DNA from: Eublepharis macularius
Taxonomy: Eukaryota; Chordata; Lepidosauria; Squamata; Eublepharidae
Direction: 5' to 3'
NCBI RefSeq assembly: GCF_028583425.1
Contig: NC_072792.1
Location: 158,478,676-158,542,675, forward strand
Length of the DNA: 64,000 nucleotides
The notes below the pieces were generated by a model. That model was not told the DNA's origin. It made no database searches and was given only the letters and a program-made list of their open reading frames with translations. A program made the translations under genes and the position numbers. Of this stretch, positions 22,447 through 32,600 are shown piece by piece; position 1 is the stretch's first letter, and each line of letters opens with the position of its first letter.

Positions 22447-23490
22447 TCAGGAAAAAAGGGAGTGTAAGACAGCCTTGGCCACAGATACATCCTGCTCCGC
22501 ATTGACATCAACGGCGTAATGCCTGACAAAGGTGTCTGCAGAGGACCATGTGGCCGCTTTACAAATGTTAACCAGGGGCACCCCCCTGAGGAGTGCCGAA
22601 GAGGATGCTTGGGACCGCGTGGAGTGGGCTCTGACATGAAGCGGGCAAGCCACCCCTGCCAGGGAATAGGCCTTGCTAATGGCCGTCACAATCCACCTAG
22701 ACAGGGTCTGTGAGGAAGCCCTGTTACCCTTGTCCTTGGCCCCAAAAACATACAAACAGGTGAGGACAGGAGCGGAATTCCTTCGTCCTATCCAGGTAAT
22801 AGGCTAGGGCCCTCTTCAAGTCTAGGGAATGAAGGGCCTTTTCCCCCTTAGAGGAGGGTTGAGGAAAGAATGCAGGCAGTGAGATATCCTGCGAGAGGTG
22901 GAAGGCGGACACCACCCAAGGCAGGGACGCAGGACCACCTTGTTGGAATGAAACACAAGAAAGGGAGGGTCAGACCGCAGTGCAGACAGCTCACTGACCC
23001 TTCTGGCCGATGTGACGGCCACCAAGAATGCTACCTTGTAGGATAGCACATCCAAGGGGCATGTAGCCATAGGTTCAAATGGAGGCAACATGAGACGTGA
23101 GAGCACCAAGGACAGCGACCACTGAGGCACTGGCGCCGACACAGGTGGGTAAAGATTGTACATGCCCTTAAGGAACTGGCGGGAATGTGGGTGAGAAAAC
23201 ACCGTAGCACCCTCAACTCGGGCGTGAGCAGCTGATATCGCCGCCAAGTGTACCTTGAGGGAGGACACCTTCAAGCCCAGGCCACGCAAGTGGCACAAAT
23301 ACTCGAACACAACCCCCAAGGGACTGGTGTCAGGCACCACTCCTCTGGCAAGTGCCCAGAGCTCAAACCTGCGCCACTTAGCCGCATAAGCGCGCCTAGT
23401 GGATGGCCGACGGGCATTCAGGAGGACCCGCTGTACCTCGTCAGTAAAGCCTATCGGGGAGGAACGATCCGCCAAGCCGTTAGGTGCAGC
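22447..23490 (-). pseudogene. DIRS tyrosine recombinase (two frameshifts)
   Basis: The N-terminal core-binding part reads VQRVLLNARRPSTRRAYAAK and HLAAISAAHARVEG. The catalytic part has SARRVSELSAL (first Arg), HVRAHSTRSQA (His-x-x-Arg) and FVRHYAVDV (nucleophile Tyr), so all recognisable catalytic residues remain. The frame is broken twice. Near 22915-22920 an indel in a GGG run leaves one frame at LGW and resumes at VSAFHLSQDI. Near 22735-22750 an indel in TTTTTGGGG separates HLFVCF from FGAKDKGN. The domain frame also differs from the upstream pol frame, which it overlaps until 23451. That offset could be the natural ORF overlap of DIRS elements or a third indel. Confidence 0.85.
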
Positions 23491-25169
23491 TTCCTGGGAT
23501 CGTGGTGGACTAGGCTCCCGTTTAGGAGAAGGTCTTGCCGAGGGGGCAGACTCACATATGTCCGTTGGGACATCCGCAGGAGCTTCGGGAACCAAACCTG
23601 CCGTGGCCAGAAGGGGGCCACCAGGATGCAGTCCGTCCCGTCCTCCTCTATCTTGCACAGGACCCTGGGAATCAAGGGGAACGGAGGAAACATGTAGTGC
23701 AAGCCCTGCGTCCACGTAAACTGGAAGGCATCCCCAATAGAGAGGGGGTCGCTCCCTGCCCTGGAACAGAACGTGTGGGCCTTGGTGGTCGCCGCAGTGG
23801 CGAACACGTCTATCACTGGATGACCCCACATCTGGAAGATCGGCCCAACGCACTCTACGTTCAGTTCCCACTCGTGGTCCAGCAAAGGGACCCTGCTGAG
23901 GGCATCTGCCCGGGCATTGTCTGACCCAGCTACGTGTATAGCACGGAGCGACACGCTGTTCTTGATAGCCCACTGCCAAGTGAGTGTGGCTTCCCGGCAC
24001 AGGGCCATGGACACTGTGCCCCCCTGCTGATTCACGTAGTACATGGCAGTCGTGTTGTCCGTCTGCACCAAGACCTGACGATTTCGCAGCAGTGCTGTAA
24101 GAGACACAAGTGCAAAACGAATGGCCCTTAGTTCAAGCACATTGATATGGAGGGTCTTTTCCCTGTCAGACCAGACATCTTGCACAGACACATCACCACA
24201 GTAAGCCCCCCATCCCAGCAGAGAGGCATCAGTGGTAACCGTGACGTCATGGTGCTGATACCCAAAGGGGGTCCCTCTAAACAAGTTGTCATCAGACAGC
24301 CACCAGTCCAAGGAGGAGAGGATGACCCTCGGGATAGAGAATTTGAGGGACGGAGGGTGCAACAGAGCATCGTACCTCCGCACAAACCAGTTCTGGAGAG
24401 GGCGCATACGCAGCCTAGCGAAAGGCACCACAGAGGTGGCCGCTGCCATATGCCCCAGTAAGCACTGGATAGAGCGCACAGACTGGAATCGGTTCCTTTT
24501 AAACATGGACACTAGACCCCTTAGGGACCGAGCCCTCTCCAAGGGGAGCAGGGCCTTACCCTCCACAGAGTCTAACAGTGCACCAATGTAGGACACCTTG
24601 CAGTTGGGCACCAGCTTGGATTTCTCCAAGTTCACCAGGAGCCCCAGGCGTTGGCAAGTGCTAAGTACCAAGCCAATGTCCTGCACCAGCCCAGACTCCG
24701 ATTCAGCCACGATGAGCCAGTCATCGAGGTACGGAAAGATGGTACAGCCTTCTTCCCGCAGGAAGGAAACCACAGGGGCCACACATTTAGTGAACACTCG
24801 TGGGGCAGTGGACAGGCCAAAGGGGAGCACCTTATACCGGAAAACCCTTTGCCGGTAAACAAAGCTCAGGTACTTCCTGTGCTCCTTCCTTATGCCCACG
24901 TGAAAGTATGCGTCTTTTAAGTCAAGAACCGCAAACCAATCTCCCTGTTTCAGCAAGGCGATCACAGCCGCCAACGTAACCATCTTGAACTTGGTCACCT
25001 TGAGGGAGGCATTAAGGCCCCTCAGATCTAAAATGGGACGTAAGCCCCCATCCTTCTTAGGGACCAGGAAGAACCTAGAGAAGAAACCCTTTACAGAGTC
25101 CTCATAGGGCAATTCTTCCACAGCACCCTTGGCCAAGAGCGACACGATTTCCGCATCCAGCTCGGCCAT
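23451..25169 (-). CDS. DIRS pol: reverse transcriptase, RNase H, methylase-like domain
   Basis: 572 codons from the first ATG; the frame is open back to 25343. The RT block starts SRFFLVPKKDGGLRPILDLR, with motif A LDLKDAYFHVGI and the catalytic FPYLDDWLI. RNase H follows with TTDASLLGWGAYCG, INVLELRAIRFAL, QTDNTTAMYYVNQ and HVAGSDNARADALSR. The last part, PVIDVFATAATTK to YMFPPFPLIPRVL and LVAPFWPRQVW, matches the Dam-like domain found between RNase H and recombinase in DIRS elements. No internal stop is present. Codons 25340-25170 before the first Met are open and in the same frame as gag, so translation may begin there or by readthrough of the gag stop. Confidence 0.9.
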   Translation of the reverse strand: MAELDAEIVSLLAKGAVEELPYEDSVKGFFSRFFLVPKKDGGLRPILDLRGLNASLKVTKFKMVTLAAVIALLKQGDWFAVLDLKDAYFHVGIRKEHRKYLSFVYRQRVFRYKVLPFGLSTAPRVFTKCVAPVVSFLREEGCTIFPYLDDWLIVAESESGLVQDIGLVLSTCQRLGLLVNLEKSKLVPNCKVSYIGALLDSVEGKALLPLERARSLRGLVSMFKRNRFQSVRSIQCLLGHMAAATSVVPFARLRMRPLQNWFVRRYDALLHPPSLKFSIPRVILSSLDWWLSDDNLFRGTPFGYQHHDVTVTTDASLLGWGAYCGDVSVQDVWSDREKTLHINVLELRAIRFALVSLTALLRNRQVLVQTDNTTAMYYVNQQGGTVSMALCREATLTWQWAIKNSVSLRAIHVAGSDNARADALSRVPLLDHEWELNVECVGPIFQMWGHPVIDVFATAATTKAHTFCSRAGSDPLSIGDAFQFTWTQGLHYMFPPFPLIPRVLCKIEEDGTDCILVAPFWPRQVWFPKLLRMSQRTYVSLPPRQDLLLNGSLVHHDPRKLHLTAWRIVPPR

Positions 25170-25343
25170 AGTGTTATTGACAGCTGTCAGGGGTGAACTG
25201 CATCTGGGCAGCTCAACAAACTCCAGCCCGTACCCCAGTTCAACAATAGTTAAGACCCATGAGTCAGATGTTATTGACTCCCACTCAGAGAGGAGTGGAC
25301 TAAGTCTGTCCGAAAAGTTCGGGGATACGGCTGGCGTGACCCG

Positions 25344-27503
25344 TCAGTACTGCCTCCCGGCGCCCTGCTGATCTTTCTGCTGGGCCGGTTGTTGTGACGG
25401 GCGAAGCTTGAAGGGCCGACGCCTCCTCTGCTGTTGTGCGGGAGGGTATGGCCGCTGCTGGTAGGCAGGATACGGTTGGTAGCCCGGCCGCTGATGTTGG
25501 TATCTGCCCTGGTAGTGGTAAGGGCCGGACCGGGGAGCGTACCGTGGTCTGGAGGAGGGCTTGTCCGCTGGAGCCAGACCCAAGGACCGCGCCGTCTGCC
25601 TGTCCTCTTTTTTCTTTTTCAGGGTCTCGTCGGTCGATTTGGAGAACAGCGAGTCCCCTTCAAAGGGCATGCTCTCCACCCTGGAACGCACCTCCTGGGA
25701 CAGGGCCGTAGACCGCAACCAGGAGTGGCGCCTGAGGACCACCGCCGAAGCCATCCCCCGAGCAGCAGTGTCAGCAGCGTGGCTCCCGGCATTCATCTGC
25801 TGCTTAGACAGCCGGACAGCCTCTGTTTGCAGCAGGGACACCACAGCCTTCTGCTCCGGTGGAAGGTCCCGGGTATAGGATGCCAACTTCTCCCAGAGGT
25901 ACAGCTGGTACCCTGCCATGATGGTCTGGTAGTTGGCAATCCTCAGACCCAGCGAAGCGACGATGTACTGGCGCCTGCCCATGGCATCCAGCTTCTTGCC
26001 CTCTTTATCGGCAGGCACCGAGGAGTGACCCGACCGTCGGGGGTTGAATTCCTCCGTGACCAAGGAGGAAGGTGGAGGGTGTTTCACCAGTGCCGGCCAG
26101 GTACCCTGCTTGATTTTGTAGAGCTGCTCAATCCTCTTGGATGTTGGAGGCTGATCACAGGGCACCTGCCATACCTTCTCCACGATTTCCTCAATACCCT
26201 CAAGCATGGGGAAGCCAACGTACGCCGGATTATCCCCGTAAATACGTTTGAGGAGCTTGTCCTTGGTCTTCGGGGCTGCTGAAGAGATGTCCATCTCGAG
26301 AGCCTTGGCCATCCTTGCCATCTGGTCGGCGTAGATACGGAGGTCCTCGAATGGCGAGTCCGCAGATGGCACTAGCTCCTCAGCTGGCGATGGTTCGGAC
26401 CAGGACTCCGACTGGTAGCCGCCAAAGCTCTCCACATCCTCCTCATCGGAACCAAGCTGGGATTCCGGAACCTGGAGCGGAGGGGGAGCCCACGCCGACC
26501 TCGATGTCGAAGGCCTCGGTTCCGACACGGAGAAAGCCGCAGGTGCCCCCTCCCATTGGCAACGGTATGGCGAGGGGAGGTAGGAAGCCTGTCGATGCCG
26601 GGACGCAGCGGACCGGACCGATCGGACACTGTCCCCGGAACCATGCCGCTCACGACCGACCGGAGGTGGAGACGGACGGGCAGGCGATGGACGGCTCCGA
26701 CGAGGAGACGGGCTCGGTTCCAGCCTCGGCGAACGAAGGGCAAGCGACGGTCGGCTCCGACGTTGCGGGCTCGGCTCCGGCCCCGACGAGAACTCTGCGG
26801 CCACCGTCTCGAAGGCCATCGGATCCGGCACCGGCACGGAGATGTCTTCTGGCTCCGGGGAGCCCAGATGAGGGGAAGGCGTGTGAGGAAGCACGATGAC
26901 CTCCTCCTGAGGAGCGGGACGCGGCGACCGATGATGCTTGGTCTTCTTCTTCTTCTTCGCTGGTTCCGAAGAAGACCTCGGAACCGACGCGCTCCTCGCC
27001 TTCGAAGGGGACCTCGGCTTCGACCTCTTAGGCTTCATCGGAACCGATCCGGTCGTCGGTTCCGACCGGGGACTCGGTACCAGGATCCTCGGTTCCGAAG
27101 CTGGTCTCGGATCCGACCTGGTAGATGACGCGCTACGGGGCGGCCGCACCGGTCCCTGCGCTGGAGAGGCCGCTCTCGACGCCGAGGTACTCGGGGGACG
27201 CGGTTTCGACCCCGACCTCGCGGAGGCCACTGAGCCAGCTCTCGAATGCCGTTCGGCAGAGGGGCTTGGGCCGGCCTTGGAAGAGGGCAAGGGAGCGCCT
27301 CCGGACATGACCTTCTGCCACAGGGAGGAGTTTAGTCGGGCCTTGCGCTCCTGCCGGGCCTTGCTGGTGAAGCCCTGGCAAATCTTACAGGCCGTCACAT
27401 TATGGGTCTCTCCCAAACAGAACAGGCACAGTTCATGGCCATCGGTCTTGGCCATTTTTGTGTGGCATTGCAGGCAATGCTTGAAGAGAGCCTTAGAGGC
27501 CAT
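25344..27503 (-). CDS. DIRS Gag-like protein
   Basis: 719 codons from ATG 27503 (MASKALFKHC). A zinc-ribbon-like N terminus has paired cysteines: CLQC, ELCLFCLGE, ACKIC. A long Ser/Pro/Arg-rich middle (about residues 70-340) follows, then an acidic segment, a more ordered part with YLWEKLASYTRDLPPEQKAV, and a Gln/Tyr/Pro/Arg-rich tail. This matches the layout of vertebrate DIRS ORF1 proteins. I chose 27503 over the upstream in-frame GTG at 27515. It ends TAC-TGA-CGG, with pol continuing in the same frame. Confidence 0.85.
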   Translation of the reverse strand: MASKALFKHCLQCHTKMAKTDGHELCLFCLGETHNVTACKICQGFTSKARQERKARLNSSLWQKVMSGGAPLPSSKAGPSPSAERHSRAGSVASARSGSKPRPPSTSASRAASPAQGPVRPPRSASSTRSDPRPASEPRILVPSPRSEPTTGSVPMKPKRSKPRSPSKARSASVPRSSSEPAKKKKKTKHHRSPRPAPQEEVIVLPHTPSPHLGSPEPEDISVPVPDPMAFETVAAEFSSGPEPSPQRRSRPSLALRSPRLEPSPSPRRSRPSPARPSPPPVGRERHGSGDSVRSVRSAASRHRQASYLPSPYRCQWEGAPAAFSVSEPRPSTSRSAWAPPPLQVPESQLGSDEEDVESFGGYQSESWSEPSPAEELVPSADSPFEDLRIYADQMARMAKALEMDISSAAPKTKDKLLKRIYGDNPAYVGFPMLEGIEEIVEKVWQVPCDQPPTSKRIEQLYKIKQGTWPALVKHPPPSSLVTEEFNPRRSGHSSVPADKEGKKLDAMGRRQYIVASLGLRIANYQTIMAGYQLYLWEKLASYTRDLPPEQKAVVSLLQTEAVRLSKQQMNAGSHAADTAARGMASAVVLRRHSWLRSTALSQEVRSRVESMPFEGDSLFSKSTDETLKKKKEDRQTARSLGLAPADKPSSRPRYAPRSGPYHYQGRYQHQRPGYQPYPAYQQRPYPPAQQQRRRRPFKLRPSQQPAQQKDQQGAGRQY

Positions 27504-27684
27504 CTTCAGGGGCACGCGAAAGGAAGGTCAAAACAGTCCGAGTCAAATTACCGAGTCCACAACAAAGTCCAAAACGAGATCCGAAGAATAGTCGAGGTCA
27601 CGAAGTCCGAAGTCAAAAGCCAAGCAATCAGTCAGAATAAGCACGAAGCACAAAAGCACAGAGCAACGAAGCTCACGTTCTCTC

Positions 27685-27883
27685 CAAGCGGCGGCAAGAA
27701 GAGAACTGAGGGAAGGGGCCGTTGGTCGCTGGAGGATCACGTGACCGTTTGGGCGGGAAAACGGTCGCTGAGGCGCGCGACAAACGGCCCCTTCGGAGCC
27801 ATGGAAGCTCTAGAAAATTCTCCGGCGGCTGGCCTGCGCCTGCGCAGTCCCCATGTGTGGAGGCACAGAAGAACGAAGATGAA
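27685..27883. repeat. DIRS inverted terminal repeat, 5' side
   Basis: Complement of 21828-22023. It lies upstream of gag and presumably holds the element's promoter. The small differences are at the outer end, where GGAGGCACAGAAG replaces the left copy's variant. Confidence 0.92.
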
Positions 27884-28159
27884 CATAAAAATTGTCAGTT
27901 CACTTCTGTTACATATTATCTCAACAAAGTCTATGTAAAATTAGTGATTACAAGTTTCACATACATATGAATATCTTCTGTCCTTCAACCAAAACACCTA
28001 TCCTTGAATTGTATCTTCAACTTTGGTCAAGTTGGACATTCCTGTCATTTTCAGATGCTCTCTGCACCTAGGCGTCAACACATAGTATCTATTGATATGG
28101 GTTAAACAGCTATTCTCATCTACACAAGGTCATACAACTGTTAACCCTGTTTCATGCCC

Positions 28160-28408
28160 CTCTCTTCTGAGAGCCAAGCTACAAGTGATGCCTGACACAG
28201 GTTGGACACTTGTCGGCTTCCCTCAAGTTTTAATGGGAAATGTAGGCATCCTGGTCTTGCAGCTTGGCTCTCCAACTGCTGTCCAATGGACTTTTCAACT
28301 GTCACTTGTCCAACATTCCGCCAAGCTGCCTACATTTCCCATCAAAACTTGAGGGAAGCTGACAAGTGTCCAACCTGTGTCAGGTGTCACTTGTAGTTTG
28401 GCTCTAAG
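28160..28408. mobile_element. foldback MITE (AGAGCCAAGCTACAAGTG type)
   Basis: About 75-bp inverted arms. The left begins GAGAGCCAAGCTACAAGTGA and runs through GGTTGGACACTTGTCGGCTT to GGAAATGTAGGC. The right is its complement, from GCCTACATTTCCCATC to CACTTGTAGTTTGGCTC. A second copy lies at 46489-46691. No coding capacity. The superfamily is unclear because no target duplication could be fixed. Confidence 0.75.
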
Positions 28409-28537
28409 TCTCTAGATTCTGTTTGTAGAATGTCTAGCCACAGGGCTGGGTTAACCGTCTCTCTGTGTGCAAAGACCTCTGATCTTCCTGGTCAAATCCT
28501 GCAACAGTTCCCCTATATTTCCAGCTATATCCATGAC

Positions 28538-28700
28538 AGGTCTCTTTCAACACAATTTAAACTGAGCAGAATCATACTTTATGCCTGAAAGAACAATTTA
28601 GCTAAAATAACAAAATAACATTAGGTCTCTTTCAACACAATTTAAACTGAGCAGAATCATACTTTATGCCTGAAAGAACAATTTAGCTAAAATAACATTA
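28538..28700. repeat. 87-bp tandem duplication
   Basis: The segment beginning GGTCTCTTTCAACACAATTT is repeated immediately at 28625. The copies differ only at the end, where AACAAAATAACATTA becomes AACATTA. Confidence 0.85.
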
Positions 28701-29126
28701 AGGGGTTTAAAAAACCCAGTGAAACTAATAGTTTAGAAAGTTCTTGGTCTTGATTCAGGAGGGTAATATTATTTTTTATGTCTTACATTCAAAGACTGTC
28801 AAAAGAAGTAGGTCAGCTGCCTTTTTCTTTGCCTAGGTATTAACAATGAATTTTTTGCTTGAGCAAAATAATAATTCATTAAGTAGACTGTGAGCCCAAT
28901 GGGATCCAAGCAGATCAAGTTCAATGCCTCTTTCTGACTTTTTGGGACTGTGAAAACCAGCTGAAGGATTCTGGAATAAGATGTGTTCCTAATCAGAGTA
29001 ATACCTGTCATCTTTGTAATTCTTGTGTTCCTCAAATCTCTGCATGCTGAGTTATATTTTTATGTGGTTCAATGATTGTCCTGCACTTAAAAGAAAAAGA
29101 CAGTAAATATTTAAAGACAGTAAATA
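28701..29126. other. intergenic DNA downstream of PARP4
   Basis: AT-rich, with no recognised feature. Confidence 0.45.
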
Positions 29127-29132
29127 TTTATT
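29127..29132 (-). terminator. candidate PARP4 polyadenylation signal
   Basis: AATAAA on the minus strand about 335 bp after the stop codon. Another AATAAA overlaps the stop region itself (about 29461-29467) and would give an almost absent 3' UTR. Which is used cannot be told from sequence. Confidence 0.4.
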
Positions 29133-29466
29133 AAGAAATCTTGAATCAATTGAACCTATGGTAATGGTATATTCTCCTGGTAGGGGGTGAATACAGTTCA
29201 GTTTCCCGAAAGATCAAAGTTCAGTCTAAATCAAGAGGTGTGTTATGCAATAGTAAGTAGTCACAATAATGTATTTCTCTACTTGTGGCTATAATCCAGA
29301 ATTTCAAAGCTACGTTATAAATGGGCTGATTGTTAAGAAATGCTTAATCAGTTAAAATAAATTTGCCTATTTATGATTGTAGTCAAAGAAATGTACAACA
29401 GTATTTCCCCCTCTATTCCATTGTTGTGGAGATGGGTTACAAGGCTGAAGTAGGGGATCCTTTTAT

Positions 29467-29641
29467 TTACTGTTGGAAAGGAGGAGGGGTGTGTGTGTTG
29501 GTTCCAATTATTTCAATACGCAACAGCTTCTTAGTGGCAGAGTCCCAGTCTTTTCCAAGTTCAAGACGCTGGCAGATAGCAGGGAACTGGCGGTGAGTTC
29601 TTTTTGCCCATTCAACTGCTTTCTTTACTGCATCAAATGCG
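29467..29641 (-). CDS. PARP4: PARP4 last coding exon and stop
   Basis: 175 bp: AFDAVKKAVEWAKRTHRQFP, AICQRLELGKDWDSATKKLL, RIEIIGTNTHTPPPFQQ, then TAA at 29469-29467. RLELG-DWDSAT is nearly invariant. The final ~17 residues differ from the human tail. Confidence 0.97.
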
Positions 29642-32600
29642 CTGTGAACAATAGTAGAAGAAGGAAAGATCTGAAAACAGTATCAAAACCACAGAAATAC
29701 TGCCTTTGAAGAAACAAAAAGGAAAATAGTCACTGCATCTTTGGCCCAATAGATTTAAGTGCAAGCTGTCAATAAACAAGCTGTTGCAGATTTTTAAAAG
29801 AGTTTTAATGTTTAAATCTGAATCATAAATTTTAATTATTTCTGAAAGAAAAAAAGCAGAATAAGATTATTTTAAACAAACCTGAGAGCTTTCCCTTCTC
29901 CAATTATCATAGCTTAATTAACGTGCACAACAAATGACAGACGTTTTTATCATGCCCAATTACATTTTTCCCCCTTTTGCTCAGCATCCAGGTGGATGAG
30001 AATTCTGGGGAACCTGGAAAGCCTGTTCTCTCGTCAGTTACATTTGGGTTGATCTTAATATCAATAAACACTGCTATATTGGCTTCTTTGTCTACAATTT
30101 TAGCAAAATAAAACAAAAGTCCAGTGACACCTTATATCTGAGGAAGTGTGTTGTAACTCACAAAAGCTCACAGTTAAATAAATATAAGTCTTTAAGGTGC
30201 CACTGCACTTTTATTTTGCTGTAACAGACTAACATGGCTACCCCTCCACAATTTTAAAGAATAGCTGGGAACTTCCCTTGTGCAAACCTTCTGGAACAAA
30301 CAAGGCTCCCAAATAGCACATTACATGCTTTTTCAAAAGTCTAATTTATTTCAATGGGGTTGCATAGAATTTGCTAGTGGATTGTGAGCACTATACCGTA
30401 CTTATCAGAGAATTACAACAACCATTTGGGAAATACAAGAAAAAGGTTTGCCTTGAGGACCTTGAGGCACAGGGAGGGAAGTAAAGGAATATCAACAAAG
30501 CTGCAACCTAAACAGAAGACCTGCCTATTTTATATACTAATAGCCAAGTGATCCTGATCCAAGGATACTTAAATCCAGGGACTGGAGCCATGAACAGAGA
30601 TGGCAGATCTATACACCTAAAAAATTACTCAAGTTTGCAGAAAAATCCAAAATCTAAAAAACACCACATTGGTGGTTTAAAAAAAATCCCAGATGATAAA
30701 AGGATAGTTTTAGGTGGGTAGCTCTGTTGGTCTGCAGTAGAACAGCAGGATTTCAGTTCAGTGGTACCTTAGAGACAACAAGATTTTCAGAGTGTAAGCT
30801 TTCAAGAATCGGAGCTCCTTTCTTCAGACCCTGAGGAGGGCCGCTCTGACTCTCAAAACTTACCCTCTGAAAATCTTGTTTGTCTCTCAGGGGCCATTGG
30901 ACTCAAATGTAGCTTTAAGGAAATGCCCTCAGTGGCTGTTGCTAAGCAACCATAACAGTTTAGCCAGTCTTCTAGGCTTGCTTTCTGTTAGTAAATGGCA
31001 GGGGGAGGGGGCAGGACCCTTTCCAGGGCTGTTTGGGCCTTTCAGGGAGGACTCATTGGGGCCAGGCCCAAGAAGCAAGTACTGGATGACTTGATACCAC
31101 ATGACTTGCATGACACATCCAGGCCTGGCTGCTTGCTACTGTTTAACAGCAACTCTCCCCACCAAAAACCAGTGCAGCATAGTGCAGCAGAGTTTCAGAG
31201 TAGGATGTGAGAGTCTGAGGTTTGAATCACCATTCTGCTGTGGAAGCTCACTGGGCATCTTCGATCCACTCACACACTCTCAGCACAATCTAACTCTCAG
31301 GGCTTCTGTGAGGATAGTACGGAGGCAAGAAGAAAGATGTAAACTGCGTTGGGTCCTCACTGGGGAGAAAGATGGTGTATAAATGAAGTATATTAATAAA
31401 TATAGATGAAGATGAGAGGCAGATAAAAGGTAAGTTATTCAGTGGGTTTGAACGAGAGGGTGCAGCGAAAGGTGAGCATATGCAGGCTGCCAAGAGGAAG
31501 GAAAGAGGAACTAGTGTGAGGAAGGGGATACAGGGAAAAGTGAAGCTCCCCTTGCAAGTCCTTGCAGGTTCCCCACCACACAACTGGGCCCAGCTGGTCC
31601 AGAGAGGAGGGGCTGCTAGGACAGAAGAGGGAAAGGTGAAAACAGGGGGGCTGACAAAGGCGGGTGAGAAGGAAGCAAGAAAAAGGGGGTGAGGCTCTGA
31701 GGGGCATGGAAGGAAAAGAGAACACAGTGGGGAAGAGGAAAATGAGACAGCCTCGCAAATCCTTGAGAGTTCTGCACTTGTAAATGTTCGAATTTGTAAC
31801 AGATTGAATAAAAAGCAAAATCTTAGGACCTACATCTGTCTTCAGTCATTACCTGCTTCATCTACATGCACTGCTGTAACTATGAATCAATGTGTTGGGA
31901 ACAACTGATTTGTACTGGGAGCAACTACACTGCACGCAATTTAAATAAATAGCCTCAAATATTGACTTCTGCTCGCTAAACTTACCGTGATGGGGGCCAG
32001 TCATTCAGTTTCATTAGAGATTTGAAAGTGAGTCCTTCCAGTTGCTTGAAACGTATAACCTGCAGTACCAGAAGTGTAGCAATCAACTGCAACAGCTTCT
32101 CTTTCCCCTTGGGACCTAAATAAACAGAAATAAACATTGAAAAGAACTAGAAGGTTTTTTTGGTCATTGATATTAACTAGCTTGTTCTTGATGGTGTAGG
32201 AAGCATTACTACTATGCTATCATGTAAGCTGTAAGTGCCCATAGAAGGAACTCTTAGATATCTAGAATTTTGTTGTTAGAGTCCATGTGTTCCCCTCCCA
32301 ATGATTTATTTGTTTATGTCATTTTTCAGTTGCAATTGGCTTCCAAAGCAGCTCAGGGAAATGCAAACAAATGACAATGAGTATTTAATACAAATGATCT
32401 CTGGAGAAGGAGGGATTCAGTTCAGCAGGATCAAAACATGATTGAGGAATTCCTGGTTGTTGTCTGGGTCCCCTCTGATTGGCCCCAAAAGAAGCAGGGG
32501 ATGCCATTACATGTTAATGAATCAAAGCAATCAATTGGGGAGGGTTCTGGGAAGGGCTTGAGTGTTTCTTTTTTACGTTCTTTTTTACATTTCACAAACC

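Larger units (their letters stand above)
21798..27883 (-). mobile_element. complete DIRS-type tyrosine-recombinase retrotransposon
   Basis: A ~6.09 kb element whose coding strand is minus. It carries gag (27503-25344), a pol frame with reverse transcriptase, RNase H and methylase-like domains (to 23451), and a tyrosine recombinase region (23490-22447). It is bounded by inverted terminal repeats (21828-22023 and 27685-27883). An internal complementary region lies near the 3' end at 22123-22213. There is no flanking target duplication, as expected when a tyrosine recombinase integrates a circular intermediate. The coding regions are nearly intact; the recombinase shows two indels. DIRS elements are patchily distributed but well known in lizards. 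Confidence 0.95.

Noticed and set aside
23248..24920. Plus-strand open frames of 65-149 codons
   Set aside because: Antisense shadows of the DIRS pol and recombinase genes.
25434..27591. Plus-strand open frames up to 282 codons
   Set aside because: Antisense shadows of the GC-rich gag gene.
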